DNA of 64,000 nucleotides, taken from contig CM040743.1 of assembly GCA_022829145.1 (NCBI GenBank), positions 24,030,646 through 24,094,645 of the forward strand, read 5' to 3'. The stretch comes from Albula goreensis. Lineage: Eukaryota; Chordata; Actinopteri; Albuliformes; Albulidae. A program made the position numbers and the translations under genes. Positions 1 through 17,289 of this stretch are shown in pieces. The notes beneath the pieces are model-generated. The model was not told the origin of the DNA and made no database searches. It saw nothing but the letters and a program-made list of their open reading frames with translations. Every line of letters begins with the position of its first letter. The first letter of the stretch is position 1.

Positions 1-483
1 TTCTTTGACGGGTTTACCCCTACTGAAAAAACCCTACTTTTACAGTTTTATATACAATTACATTGTAATTTATGCTGATAAATACACATTTTCAGTGCTG
101 CCTAAACCAAACACTATTTTCATTACGGTTATTTCATGGCGGTAGGTTTGGGTCATTGCTACTTCTACGTTACCCAGTTTATGTTAACTTGGGCTCTCGG
201 TCAGTTCCCAACATCCTTCCCACAAAAACACTCACATTCCAACCTAATGAAGCTACTTCGCCGTTCCCACATCCAGCATATCCCTACGCGCACTCCACAC
301 TTCAAGATACAACTTCATTTATTTGTTAGGTATAAGAGGACTTTTTGAAACGTAAATAACTGCTAATGAAGTACATTGTGTCGTATTCATATCACAAGGT
401 AGTGCTTTTTTAGAATCTGAAAACCATAATTTGTGTTACTATTTTTTCTCGACTGCGGCAGAATACATTAACCACATAGTTGG
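1..483. other. Upstream flank of ctnnb1
   Basis: No gene is recognised here. The stretch is AT-rich, and its two overlapping short open frames (from 72 and 136) show no recognisable protein. It ends at the TATA-like element of the beta-catenin promoter, so it is best read as proximal upstream regulatory sequence. No CpG island is evident in it; CpG-richer sequence begins only inside exon 1. Confidence 0.5.
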
Positions 484-517
484 TATAAGAGCTCTCTCTT
501 TCAGTCGCCATTTTAAG
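484..517 (+). promoter_or_regulatory. ctnnb1: ctnnb1 core promoter: TATA-like element and YY1-like site
   Basis: TATAAGAGCTC begins at 484 and CGCCATTTTAAG lies at 506-517. From memory, the human CTNNB1 promoter and 5' end carry the same two strings in the same order, TATAAGAGCTC followed shortly by GCCATTTTAAG. The second contains a YY1-type CCAT core. With TATA at 484, initiation would be expected near 510-515. The motifs are seen directly; the human match is recalled and the start site is inferred. Confidence 0.6.
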
Positions 518-685
518 ACCCCGTTTCCTGTGCAAGGAAGCCGTCTTCTCATTGCAGCGGCGGCGGAGCAGGAGTGGCTGACGGATTTTTACTGAGGTGG
601 CTGGCCAGGTTATTTTCTTTAAAATTACACGAAACTTCACCATACGCCACTGACGGAGAAAACGGAAATACCGTTTTTGTCTCAG
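512..685 (+). other. ctnnb1: ctnnb1 exon 1 (noncoding 5' UTR)
   Basis: This is the probable noncoding first exon of beta-catenin. The 5' end is inferred from the TATA-like element about 28 bases upstream. The 3' end is the strong donor CAG|GTAGGT at 685/686. A weaker candidate donor lies near 609 (CCAG|GTTATT), so the exon could be shorter. The sequence is GC-richer than its surroundings, with a GCGGCGGCGGAG run near 555-568, as usual for a vertebrate 5' UTR. A noncoding exon 1 followed by a long first intron is the known layout of vertebrate CTNNB1. Confidence 0.5.
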
Positions 686-3600
686 GTAGGTTGAAGAATA
701 CTCCGGTTCGATTTCTTGCTCGCTAAGTGAGCTAGCTAGCTAACTAGATAAATATCGGAAAGGAATCCTGTATGGATGTAAATTCTGGTGATCTTGATCA
801 ATATTTTTTTATTCCGCGGAGCCCAGAACTGGACCTACCAAACGCTACCTGACATTGTAAGATTTGCCGTCGTTAAAGAAGCTGGTTAAACATGGGACAT
901 GTTTGAGCTTTTGGTGGTAAGATGGGTTTTGGGTGCTGCCATAAATTGGTAAACCATGCTGGCTTAATGACTATAGTAAATATGTAACGAGTTCGGTAGC
1001 TATATTACTAGTGGACGGTGCGGCATTTTTACACGTTAAGTAGCCTTGCTGAGAACTACCTCTCAGTTGGTTGAAGGTTGTCGGGATTCAAGTGTTTGTT
1101 TGGTAATGTTTTTCTTTCAGGGAGGGTGTATAAAGCGTTACGGACTGGCTAACGTTTTGATTTAAACGCTGACAAGAGCCAGCTAACTCGTTGGCAACTT
1201 GGAAATTACCGTGGCTTGACTTGCAAGTGGAATTATCGCTTGCGAGCCACTTCATCTCGGTGATTTTGCAATATAACTGTAGCCGCAAAAAAGTTATGTT
1301 AATTCTAACCCAGGATAGCAACGTTGGCCAACCGATGACGTGTATAGCGTGCTAACTTATATTGGCTAGCTCGTTAACTTGGCTGAGATTGACGGACAGA
1401 CCCCAACTCTCGGGTCTATCGCAAGTCTGATTTGTAGCAAACATTAACAAGCGTTAGTTTTTCATTCTGTAAACTCGCCAAGCTAAATTTTACTGGCTAA
1501 CTCGGTTTAATATTGTGCCGTGCTGGGTGGCAAAAATCAATGTGCTAGCGAGCATTCGGTATCGCTACCACATCGTAGACTCTGGTTAGCGTCTTCGCAA
1601 AATGCCAGAGGTTTTGGTAGGCTAGCCCAGTGGCTGTCTAACGTTATTCACAAAGTTTCCATGGCCATTTTTAAATGTCCACATCTAGTTAGTGTCGACT
1701 ATTCGTTGTACCCTGGATTCGATTTTCTCTCCAAACAAAGCCAGGCCCCGGTCCCGATAAATTCCTTAGCCGTTGTATTTTTGAAAGGAAGTTGAGGAGG
1801 AGCCTAAGTGAAATATGAGTGTGCAAGGCGGTGGTAGATTTCACGTTGGAAACTGAGCTACGAGATCGAGACTTGGCTGTGGTACGCCTAGGGAGGTGGT
1901 GTAGGAAGGCTTTGATCCTTCGAAGGTCTGTACTGAATGGTTCAAGGGCTGCCCTGGAAATACCCACAAAGGACTTGTTTACCCCAGTACTTGAGGTATG
2001 TTCGGCCGATTCGGCATCTCTTCTTGTCCACATTTTCTGTAATGTTAGGTTCTCGTATTGACGTCAGTTACCTACCTTGCTTTCTAAAGTGTTACAGTTA
2101 ACATGTATTGGGATTCATTGACTATTGTTTTCCACCACTGCACTCTGGAGAATGTTGCCTGTTGCTCAGTTTCGTAAGTCGTGAAATTTCAAGAGAAAAT
2201 TCAATACTATTTTGAAGAACAATTTTGTCTACTTTCGTACCACGATCAATGGTTTAGCACCGTAGTCCTTCGAATTTAGTGATGCGTGATTCGCATAAGA
2301 TGCATTGGGTAAAATTTTGTGCCCAAGACATTGTCCTCGGTCTCCTGTAAACAGTGTTCTAGACTGTCTCATCGACAGCTAAACGATTTGTGGGTGGAAT
2401 TTTTTTGTGTACGGCGTACGTTTCTTCATCACCCCAGGAAATTTGCCGAGGGAGTATTCGCTCATTTAAATATCTAGGTATGGCTTAGCAGTGTTTAACC
2501 AACTTTGTGCATGGTTTTATCCTCTTCAAAATATGTATTTGCTGATGGCTGTAACAGGACCATATTTTAATAGCCATTGGGTTAAAATGGAATACTTCTA
2601 ACATCTTGAATTGTTCAAAAATAAAGCAGAATACATGTAGAACTTTACATTTTATTTCTGGAATTGGATTTCAGTTGGACAGGGTTTTTTTTTTTTTTTT
2701 TGCTGTTAGCGTTTAGATTGAGGTGGTGGATTTTAGGGCTTACACTGTAGTTGCAATGTATGAATTTCGGTAAATTAGAAGCCCATACAATCCGAAGCCC
2801 TCTGCTTACTGTTGGCTCCTCTTTGCGCCTAGTGTTGGTTGGAGGGGGTGGGGTTGTGGTGGTGGTGGTCACTGGTTCCCTTTGAAGATCTGCTTACCAA
2901 ATTACTTCCATATGTATTTGAGGAGTACAGCCGGGCGCCTGTAAGCACAGCCTGATGGCAAGTCTGCGTTGTGATCGCAATCTCCAACACACACTTGTAC
3001 CGAGTTCTTTGTGCTCAGACGCCACACACCCAGCGCAGCTGTGTCCTGTGTAACTGGGAGCGGGGTATGGGATTTCTCCCTGAAAATATTCTTAACACTA
3101 TGAGAAATGAGTGAAAAGGGAACTGCTAGTTTATTTTCAATCAGTTTTTACAACCTTGATCCACTGTGGCTTTCTGTATTTATGTAGGAATGTTTTGCCA
3201 GTGTTGACTCTTGGATGTTTTCCTTCCAGTGGATTTATAACTAAATTTTATAGTATGAATGGGGCTTTCAGCAACTTTGGTTTGGAGTAGCCAAACTAAA
3301 GTATGCTCACCTGATGTTTGGTTTGTTTGAATATGGTCCATTTTTACAGACTAGAGACATGCTGCACAAAGGGTCTACAGTCTGACTACACTTGGCTTGT
3401 GTTCAACAAAGGGTCTAATTTCATCTTGCTGCAGTTGAAACGCATTCAGTCTAAACCGTTCCCAGAGCTGGGTCAAACGGCTGAGATGTGATGGCCATGG
3501 GAATTCTTAATTGTATGACTGGACTGGTACGCATGTGTTTTTTGGAGCCATGAGGGTATCCTTTGACATTTGGGGGTTAACTTTACTGCCTAGATTTGGT

Positions 3601-6600
3601 GAGTTGTGACCATGAGCTGTTTGAGTGACTTACCATATGTCCGCTGTTGATCGCTGTCCTTGATTGGCCATTAGGCTTGGTTACAAGGTCTTTGGTGGTT
3701 TGAAGATTAGAATTTCTTTGTTTTATGGAACCAAGTAGTTGTGTGTAGCTTGTGCTTGGACTATCACCTTGCATGATAGGGTGTATTAATCTGGTAGTTG
3801 AATAAATGAACCAATAGTGTAGGTTAACTTAGTTGGTTGTTAACTGTTTTGGGCTGCACATACATACAGGCTGTACATTTGGTTTGATCTGATATCTGAT
3901 TTATCTTGATTTCCATTCATTTCAGTGCATGTGACTGTTTAAAATGCAGTGAGTACAGTCTCCAATATACATACTTTTTTGTAAAGCCTTAGTCGCTTCA
4001 CTTTAAACAAGTCCTGTGTCGTCACGTGCAAGGGTAGCTTGCCGATCAAATAAAATTTCATTTGCACTATAGTGTAAGATGCTGGAACTTGCTGATATTT
4101 TCAAAGCTTTTGGTGTCTTTACAACTGTGATCAACATCTGTTTTTGGGGTATGATCACTCTTGTCAAGGTGGAGTGCCTCAGCACCTGCCTTATTCAATC
4201 CAGCCACTGCATCCGGTTGAGAATCGGGATTGTATGTCTGCTGTACAGTGTTTTAAATCTGTATCGTCAACTAGCAATGGGGCTTGATGCACAGGTAAGC
4301 CTGCACTTGTTCTTACTACTCAGATTGCTTTGCAGCCACAGTCAACCCATGCCAAAACAGAAAAACATTGTGATGTGTCCTCTTTGTTAGCACTGTGGTT
4401 AACACTTGTGCATAAGTACTGTGGATCAACAGATATGGGCACAACCACACTGCTAGGACTGGGAGAAGTGTGTCCCAACATAATTTGCTGACTGCCAATT
4501 TGTATGCCTTTCACTTCAGGACTGTGCATGTTCAGTCTCTCCTTGCTCATTTTCATCTGGCATGTAAAACAAAAACAACTGGTTATGGAAATGGGCTGTA
4601 ACAGGACATAAGAGGTACGCTGAACGTTGCCATTATGTCAGAATCACGTCTCCACTTGAGACATCCAGTCACAATGTAGGTCCATCCACCTGGGAAGCAG
4701 AATAATCAGATCTAAACGCATTCCGATCACAAATGCATCCACATCAGTCTTAAATGCAGTCGTACTGGTATGCAGACAACATTCAGATGCAGTTAGTATT
4801 TTAATGCCAGGTGCAGATGGGACCTCTGTTTGATGCCTTTTTGCTACTATTGACTAATGGCTCAAATGGCAGTGCCTGTACAGTGAAGATTAAACATTAA
4901 GGAAATGTGTTCTAAATACAGTAGGCCACTTCAAATTCCCTTGGCTGACATTTTTATACAGCCTAAGTAATCAGGGAAGACTAAAAATAGTGGTGTGGCG
5001 TGAGGTACAGTAGCACATAGAATGTCTGTTGTAGGTGAAGAGAACTTGCAGTGCGGTCCAGTTAATGCAATTTGGAAAGTATTTCTGTTGAGGAGAAAGA
5101 GGCCAGAAATGATGCAACTGGATTTCGGTGTAAGCACCCCATGACTGACAAATTTGGCAGAAGAGACACTGCCTGAAGTGCCAAAAACTGAAGGTTAGGC
5201 TTAACTGCACCCTCCTGAAATACTTTGCCATTATCCAAACTGAGTTGGAGAAAATTAAATGGAGACATTTGTTATAAAATTGCTTATGGTTTTAACCAAC
5301 CCATCGTTAAATCATTTAAATGTTTTACTGGATTTAATAAGCCTTGCTACTTCTGTGCTACAGAACATTTGAATCAGTGGGCAATGAATGCTGTTTGAGT
5401 CTTGACCTGTGGACAATAAAATGAGTGGCTAAAAATCAGCTCGGAAATGGCACCCCTCCAAGCCCATAAACAGACTCTGAGGGATTGATTGATCACTGTG
5501 TCCTTGAGAATGATTGGTGCAGGTACTTTTACATTTCCTGAGGTGTGTCTGTTAAATCGTTAAATCTTACAAATTCAGTTAGAACAATTTATTAGTTTCA
5601 ATTTCCATCCTCTGATCACAATGGCATTGTGACTCGAGATTCTGAGTTGTCTGAGTTAAAGCAGTGCATTATTATGAACTGCATAATCATTTAGTAGGGT
5701 CAAAATTGCACCACAGTGGTAGGGTCAGTGGGGGAAAATTCCTTTGACTCCATGTGTTGTGTTGACAGCTTCTGAAACAGAAAACCAAGGTAAAAATATT
5801 AGTTTGAAAGTCCTGTGAGCCTTGTTCATAGTTTCTTTCATCCAGCGTCATAAAGTAATTCTAAGGTAAATGCTTACTGATTGAAGGTACCTTTTACATG
5901 CCATCACATACAGAAATTAACTCAGAATTGTTTAATTCTTCAAACACTGACAAGAATTGTATGTATACAAACCCACGTTTTCTTAATGTGTAATTTACAC
6001 CCCTATCACTTTAAAACTTTATTGCAAAATCCCAGAGTTTATAACCACACCTTTTGAACCAGTTCAGTTTTTTCAAATCAAACTGATTTGGTTTCCTAGT
6101 GTATGTAATATGCAAACTCACATGATTCATTGCCTCTGCAATAATACATATGCTGTTTGACTGGATTTCAACACCGCGGAAGGGGACAGGCTTACTTATT
6201 TGAATGCAAATAAAGCTCTGTAGGTGTACTGGTCACAGATGAGCACCAGCCACATCATTAAATGCCAAGCTGCTGTACGACTTGAATGGTGTCTTGGGTA
6301 GACTTGGCCAAGCCTAAATCTCCTGCATTCCTCTTAACGGCTAGTCCAGTGGTTGCTAGTGCTGTGTCCAGGCCAGTTGCACTGTGATACAATGTACTAT
6401 CTTTTCACTAGTATCCATTTTAACATGCCCAAACCTTGCCAGCTAGTTGTCTACAATTTTGTATTTGTCATCGGGGAAAAATATGGTTGGTTCATATGTT
6501 TCCCTGCTGGCTACATTTTTGCATGCAAGTTTAACTTCACAGTATTTGCAAAGCATTTCCCATAGTGCTATTTGTTGGGAAAACTGTTGCATCCATCCTG

Positions 6601-9600
6601 ACAACAAAAACTGAACATTTTTGACAAGCACATCTGAATTGTCAGATGTGTAATTTCTTGTCTGTGCAAGCTGTCAAAGATAATGGGTATATTTACTGGG
6701 CATCCAACGAAGCAGACACAAATCAGATAAAGTAATTATGTGGATGGATGAGATGATCTTGTCATGACTCTTGTAGTGCATCCAGATAAGCGTAGATGAA
6801 CTGCGTGCAAAGCAGCAGAGATTCCTGCAGTTTATGGTGTGAATTGCAGTTGGTTGATGTTGAGTGGGCAGTGACTGCTGACCATGCACATTCCCCCAGC
6901 ACTGTGGGTGCTGCACACTGTCCTTTTTCCCCTGTGGGGTGTTTGGGTTGGCTCTCTGTGAATTTGTGCTAGCCCTACAATCTCGGCCACTGTGCAGCAA
7001 AGTTTTGTTTATTCATTAGGATTGTGCTTCAGCCAGGTGGTGTCATTGACCCATGTTTCTTCCCAACACTGTCGGGAATGTAGCTATGCGTATTGTGTAA
7101 CCCCACTCAGGAAGTGACACCAGCAGTGCCTTGATGGGTACTGGCTGTGTAATACTGGACGTTGCACAAAGGAAATGTCAACAAAATGTAAACCTCATGG
7201 CCGTAAGGGTGTAGCTCTTTGATCAATTCAGGTTCATTTCTCTAATAAAAGGAATTTTGAAAATCGTAAAGGTAGATATAGGGTTTATGAAAGACATTGC
7301 AAGTACTTATGAAAGATATTACTGAATTCTTGTGTATTTTCCAAATACCATGTCTTTTGTAATTTCAGTCTTAACTTCAGGCAGTGGCCAGCATGGTGAA
7401 GTTTGGCCTTCTGCTTTTTGACAAACTTCTATACACAAAAATGCAGACTGTATTCGACAAAGTAACAGCACTGCAATCAGGCAGGGTGTGTGTAGTGATG
7501 TTGGTGGTCTGCATCAATCTTTTTGTTCACCCAAATAGTGACATTTAAGTGTTCTCTAAGCCAATTGTGATTAATGCATTTTTTCCCTTTTGCCACAGAT
7601 TTGGGCTGCTGTGGAAAGGCTTTTACAACAAAGGAAATACAGTCCCATCTCGTAGAGTGGACAGATTATTTAGGCTGCTGTGTTCCACCAATTAAATGGA
7701 GGTTGTTAGTGGATGTAGACTAGGATACATTCAAGGAGTACATCCTTTGCAATACGTTTCCATTTCCACTTAACTGGAATCAGGAAACCCCTGAAGATGA
7801 AATTGTCCCAATGACTCAGCATAGCCAGTTTTCTGAATTCAAAGTTTAAAAAAAGGTTTACCTGACTTCCCAGATGGAAATTTAACATGCAAACTTTTCT
7901 CCCCTGCAACTGCTTTGAAAGGCAAGAGTGCAACTATTGTGTACACCTAGTAATTCATAGTGACCAAGGAAGCACTGATGTCTAGCACAAAGCTTGTTTG
8001 AGGAGTGAGAGGGAAGAGTAGATAATGCATGTGGGAGCATTTGTTCTCAGTTCAGCAACTTCACTGTTCAGCTGCTCTGCACCTCTCCAATGCCTTTCAC
8101 AACATGCCAGAAATATGAACAGTGCATATTTCTTTGACTCTCACTTCCTTAGGTATTTTTACACAATTCATATGTTGACTGATGCAGGATTCCTCAGTAA
8201 GACCCAAGTGTAGTGTTGATCAAATTATCCTTTTGATGAGCTAGGCATCAGGATTAAGGAGATTATGGAATTATGACCTGCTTTGCTGAGCAGCAGCTAT
8301 ATGCCTTTTGAGTTCTGCCTGCAAAATCATTTCACCGTTAAAAAAAAAAAAATGCAGTCACATGTAACAAAGTGTACTTGACATTTATGGTAGGTGGGTT
8401 GTCTGATGTATAACATGGGAAATCAAGTTTTGCATCATCCATAATTGGTAATTATGTGTTATTAATGAACTCAACAAATCTGACTCCAGCTGCCTGAAAA
8501 GATTTAAAGCTTGATCATATATAACTGCAGGTAGTTTGCAGAAGGTTTGTCCAGGCAGAGGATTCATTCAGGACAAAATGTAAATTCAGCTTTTCAGAAT
8601 CCAAGGGGGTGGGGGTTTATCTACTGGCGGCAATCAACACACAGCACGCCCTATTGTTTTCTGTAACGAGGGCTGTAATGCACTCATTCACACAAATAAT
8701 GCCTCCTATCAGGAGCCAATCGGGGCTGCATTCATGGTGAATCACAGCTTTAAGCTCTTCCGCCCCTAGGGACATGCCACGGGAACCCCCTCCCTCCCCC
8801 GGTGCTGTTCACACTTCCTTCCCCTTAATGATTGTGTCGGTGACGCATATGCCTCAGCATGCCCACAGGTTTTGTGTGACTTGGGGAGCAGGGAGAACAT
8901 GGATTTATTTTACTTTCAAGTGGTGGACACAATTTTGGGAGTTGCCACCAAGAAAGATAATCAACTGTGTGAATGTAAAGCTTGTATTTTTCTGGTAAGT
9001 TAACATTTCTCTTGGCAGTAAAATGGAAGTAGCATGTAGTAATAGCTGTAATGGCTTCATTGTGAGCACAACAGCTATACTTGTGTTTTCTGCATATGGT
9101 GCCTACCAAATCTTCAGATTTGGAGAATGGCTGTGTGCGTGGTTAATTCTAGACTGTGAAAATGAGCAAGTTGCTGTTTTGCCCCAAGGTCTTTTTTTAA
9201 TGGTGTTCTTTATTAAGAGACTTGTAAGGGTCGACTGCAAAATGCAATGTAGAGTTTGGGTAATAAAACCCATTCAAGTGTGAGGGCAAGTCAGAGTAAT
9301 GCTTCCATTTTATGAGAGGGAGAGCTTTTTTTTTTCTGTAACCCATTGCCTGCCTACTTATAAAAACCAGCCTTCTGCCTAATTAGCACTGCTTTGAAAC
9401 CTGTCTGCTCCCTGCCCAAGTAATCTTGGAAATTGCAGACCTCTTGGCTGGGGAGAGATGTGTTGTTTTCCTTGAGTAAACAGCTGCCTGCAGCCACTGC
9501 TTTAGCCATTTGGTGTCTCCAGCAGACAATTCTAGGTTCAGAGACCTTTTGTCGGTTTTCAAGCTATTGGCATCGTGGGTATTGTTTTCATTGGCCATTT

Positions 9601-9814
9601 TTTGCCCTTCCCCTCAGTCTTCAGAGGCTTTGCATCTAGTGGGTAGTGAAGAGAGTCCCTTATGAAGCAGGGGGTGGATGATTGTTGTGGCCTGTAGCCC
9701 ATTGTGCTGAGTAGTGTATGTGTTTGTCTGGCTCTGCGGTGTGATTGGAAGTCTTTACAAATTTCCTCACTAAACCTTTTTTTTTTTTCTTCCCTCCCTT
9801 CTCTCTCTTCACAG
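686..9814 (+). other. ctnnb1: ctnnb1 intron 1 (about 9.1 kb)
   Basis: This long first intron runs from the GTAGGT donor at 686 to a polypyrimidine tract and CACAG acceptor ending at 9814. It has no recognisable coding exon; its open frames are short and unlike known proteins. It contains a poly-T run (2685-2701), a recurring GCTAACTCG-type word between about 720 and 1510, consensus TCF/LEF cores at 1910-1917 and 7217-7226, and a low-repeat block at about 8590-8780 that may be an enhancer. An alternative first exon cannot be excluded without transcript data. Confidence 0.6.
8590..8780. promoter_or_regulatory. Possible intronic enhancer block
   Basis: This low-repeat block about 1.1 kb upstream of exon 2 is more GC-balanced than the rest of the intron. 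It contains GGCGGCAATCAACA, an ATTGTTTTC fork-head/SOX-like word and an AGCCAATCGG CCAAT-type box. Only composition and motifs suggest function; no alignment was made. Confidence 0.2.
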
Positions 9815-9851
9815 AATAGGAAGCTGCGCAGCCTGAGGGTTTGAAAGGAAG

Positions 9852-9864
<13 letters not shown>
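9815..9864 (+). CDS. ctnnb1: ctnnb1 exon 2: end of 5' UTR and start codon
   Basis: The exon follows a strong pyrimidine tract and CACAG acceptor. The first 37 bases are 5' UTR. The ATG at 9852 has A at -3 and G at +4, a good Kozak context, and encodes MATQ plus the first base of Ser5, ending at donor T|GTGAGT. The tiny first coding segment before a degron-bearing exon 3 is typical of vertebrate beta-catenin genes. Confidence 0.9.
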
Positions 9865-15889
<6,025 letters not shown>

Positions 15890-16461
15890 GTAAGGAGCTC
15901 TGCATTAATGCTTCCAAGTTTAAAATGGTTAGTCTTGTTTTCTCCTATCCCTGCAGTGATCTGTTCTTTCACACAAACTCTATACTTTCAAGTGGTCCTG
16001 GCACACTGTTCTGAAGTTGATTCATATTAAAGGTTTTGATTAGGCAGTGCCTGAAATTGGACCATTCAAATTGGGAGGGTGGCGGGCGGGGGGGGTTTCC
16101 CCACCATATTTAATGGAGCCGGAAAGCAAATGTATAACCTTTCAGCTTCTTTGAAGTGCTCCTTCTGTAGGCTTTTAAAAACAAATGAGAAACACATGGC
16201 ACACACTCTTGAGCTCTGACTTTAGTATATATTATTGGTTAGGAATTTGTCGACAGTAAAACTCAGCCTTGTTTTGCATAGATGGGGCTTTTGGAAATTC
16301 TGTCTCACGCACACCACATGCAGTTCTTTTAACCCCAAAAAAGTTGAATTGTGAAACCATAATGCATGCTGATTTCCCTCAGCACAATAAGGAGAAACTG
16401 AAATTTCAGTATTTGAGAGTGACTTTTTTTTTTTCCTCCCTCCTCCCCTTTTCGTCCACAG
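15890..16461 (+). other. ctnnb1: 3' UTR intron (intron 15) of ctnnb1
   Basis: The donor GTAAGG at 15890 and the acceptor TCGTCCACAG ending at 16461 bound a 572-base intron entirely within the 3' UTR. Human CTNNB1 is known to have an optional intron at this place, giving mRNA variants of differing stability. The human donor region (TTTAGGTAAG) and acceptor followed by CTGTAT look the same as here, by memory. Retention or alternative acceptors are likely but unproven. Confidence 0.75.
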
Positions 16462-16983
16462 CTGTATCGTCTGAATGAACCTGCATCGTGATTTGGCCTG
16501 TAGAGTTGCTGGAGGTCTTGAGTGAGGGGCTAGTATCTCGGAAAGTGCCTGACACACTAACACAAGCTGAGTTTCCTATGGGAACACGTGGAAGTATAAC
16601 TTTTTTTGTTCTGGTCCTTTTTGGTTGACGAGGAGGTGTACTATGAAGGAATTTTTGGAGCGGATGCCTACTGGAAGAATGCTCAAGAGATGGATCTAAA
16701 GATGGAGTTCCAAACCCTAGCCTTGCCTGTTTCTTTTATTTCTTATTTTTTTTTTTTTTTTTACACTTTTTTATTATTCAGTCTCTGTATGGTACTGATC
16801 TAGCTTGCTTTAAACTAGCCCTAGTCTTTTTTTTTTTTTTTCTTTTTTTTTCCTTTGCAGCCATTTGTATTCCTTTAAGTCTCTTGTAGTGTTAAGTTAT
16901 AGTGGTAATGCTCCATCAGTTTCTAAGATTTTATCACGTAATGGTGTAGAACACTAATACTTAATCAGTTGAATTGTATTCGG

Positions 16984-16989
16984 AATAAA
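16984..16989 (+). terminator. ctnnb1: Proximal polyadenylation signal of ctnnb1
   Basis: AATAAA within GGAATAAAGTGTAAC, followed by TGTGTAGC. The same string is present in the human 3' UTR by memory, which supports a real and old cleavage site about 15-20 bases downstream. Confidence 0.75.
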
Positions 16990-17095
16990 GTGTAACATTG
17001 TGTAGCTTTTTATATAAAATCAGAAATGGGGAAATGCATTCTTATAAATGCTTAAATAAGCATAGAAAAATGTTTTCAGTGTCACAATCGTTCCA

Positions 17096-17201
17096 AAGGG
17101 GGAGGTGTGGGTGCAGTTTTGGATGGGGTTGGGGGAGGGGGTGGGAGAGGGCACAGACAGATTTTTTTTTTTTTTTTTTTTTTTTGTTTTTTTTTTTTTT
17201 T
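17096..17201 (+). repeat. G-rich stretch and poly-T tract between the two poly(A) signals
   Basis: A G-rich stretch (about 17096-17156) with runs of GGGG, GGGGG and GGG on the sense strand could form an RNA G-quadruplex. It is followed by an almost pure T run (17162-17201, one interrupting G). It lies in the distal 3' UTR, between the signals at 16984 and 17284. Confidence 0.7.
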
Positions 17202-17283
17202 AATGCTATCGAAGGTAGTTTAAAGAGACATTGTTGTAGCCTGCTGTGCTTATTTTGGAAACATGGTAATGACATGGCTAAAC

Positions 17284-17289
17284 AATAAA
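17284..17289 (+). terminator. ctnnb1: Distal polyadenylation signal of ctnnb1
   Basis: AATAAA in AACAATAAAATGGACTTTT, about 300 bases past the proximal signal. It would end the longer 3' UTR form near 17305-17310. Use is inferred. Confidence 0.6.

Noticed and set aside
1689-2061. Overlapping open frames on both strands in intron 1
   Set aside because: Neither resembles a known protein, and no splice-consistent partners were found.
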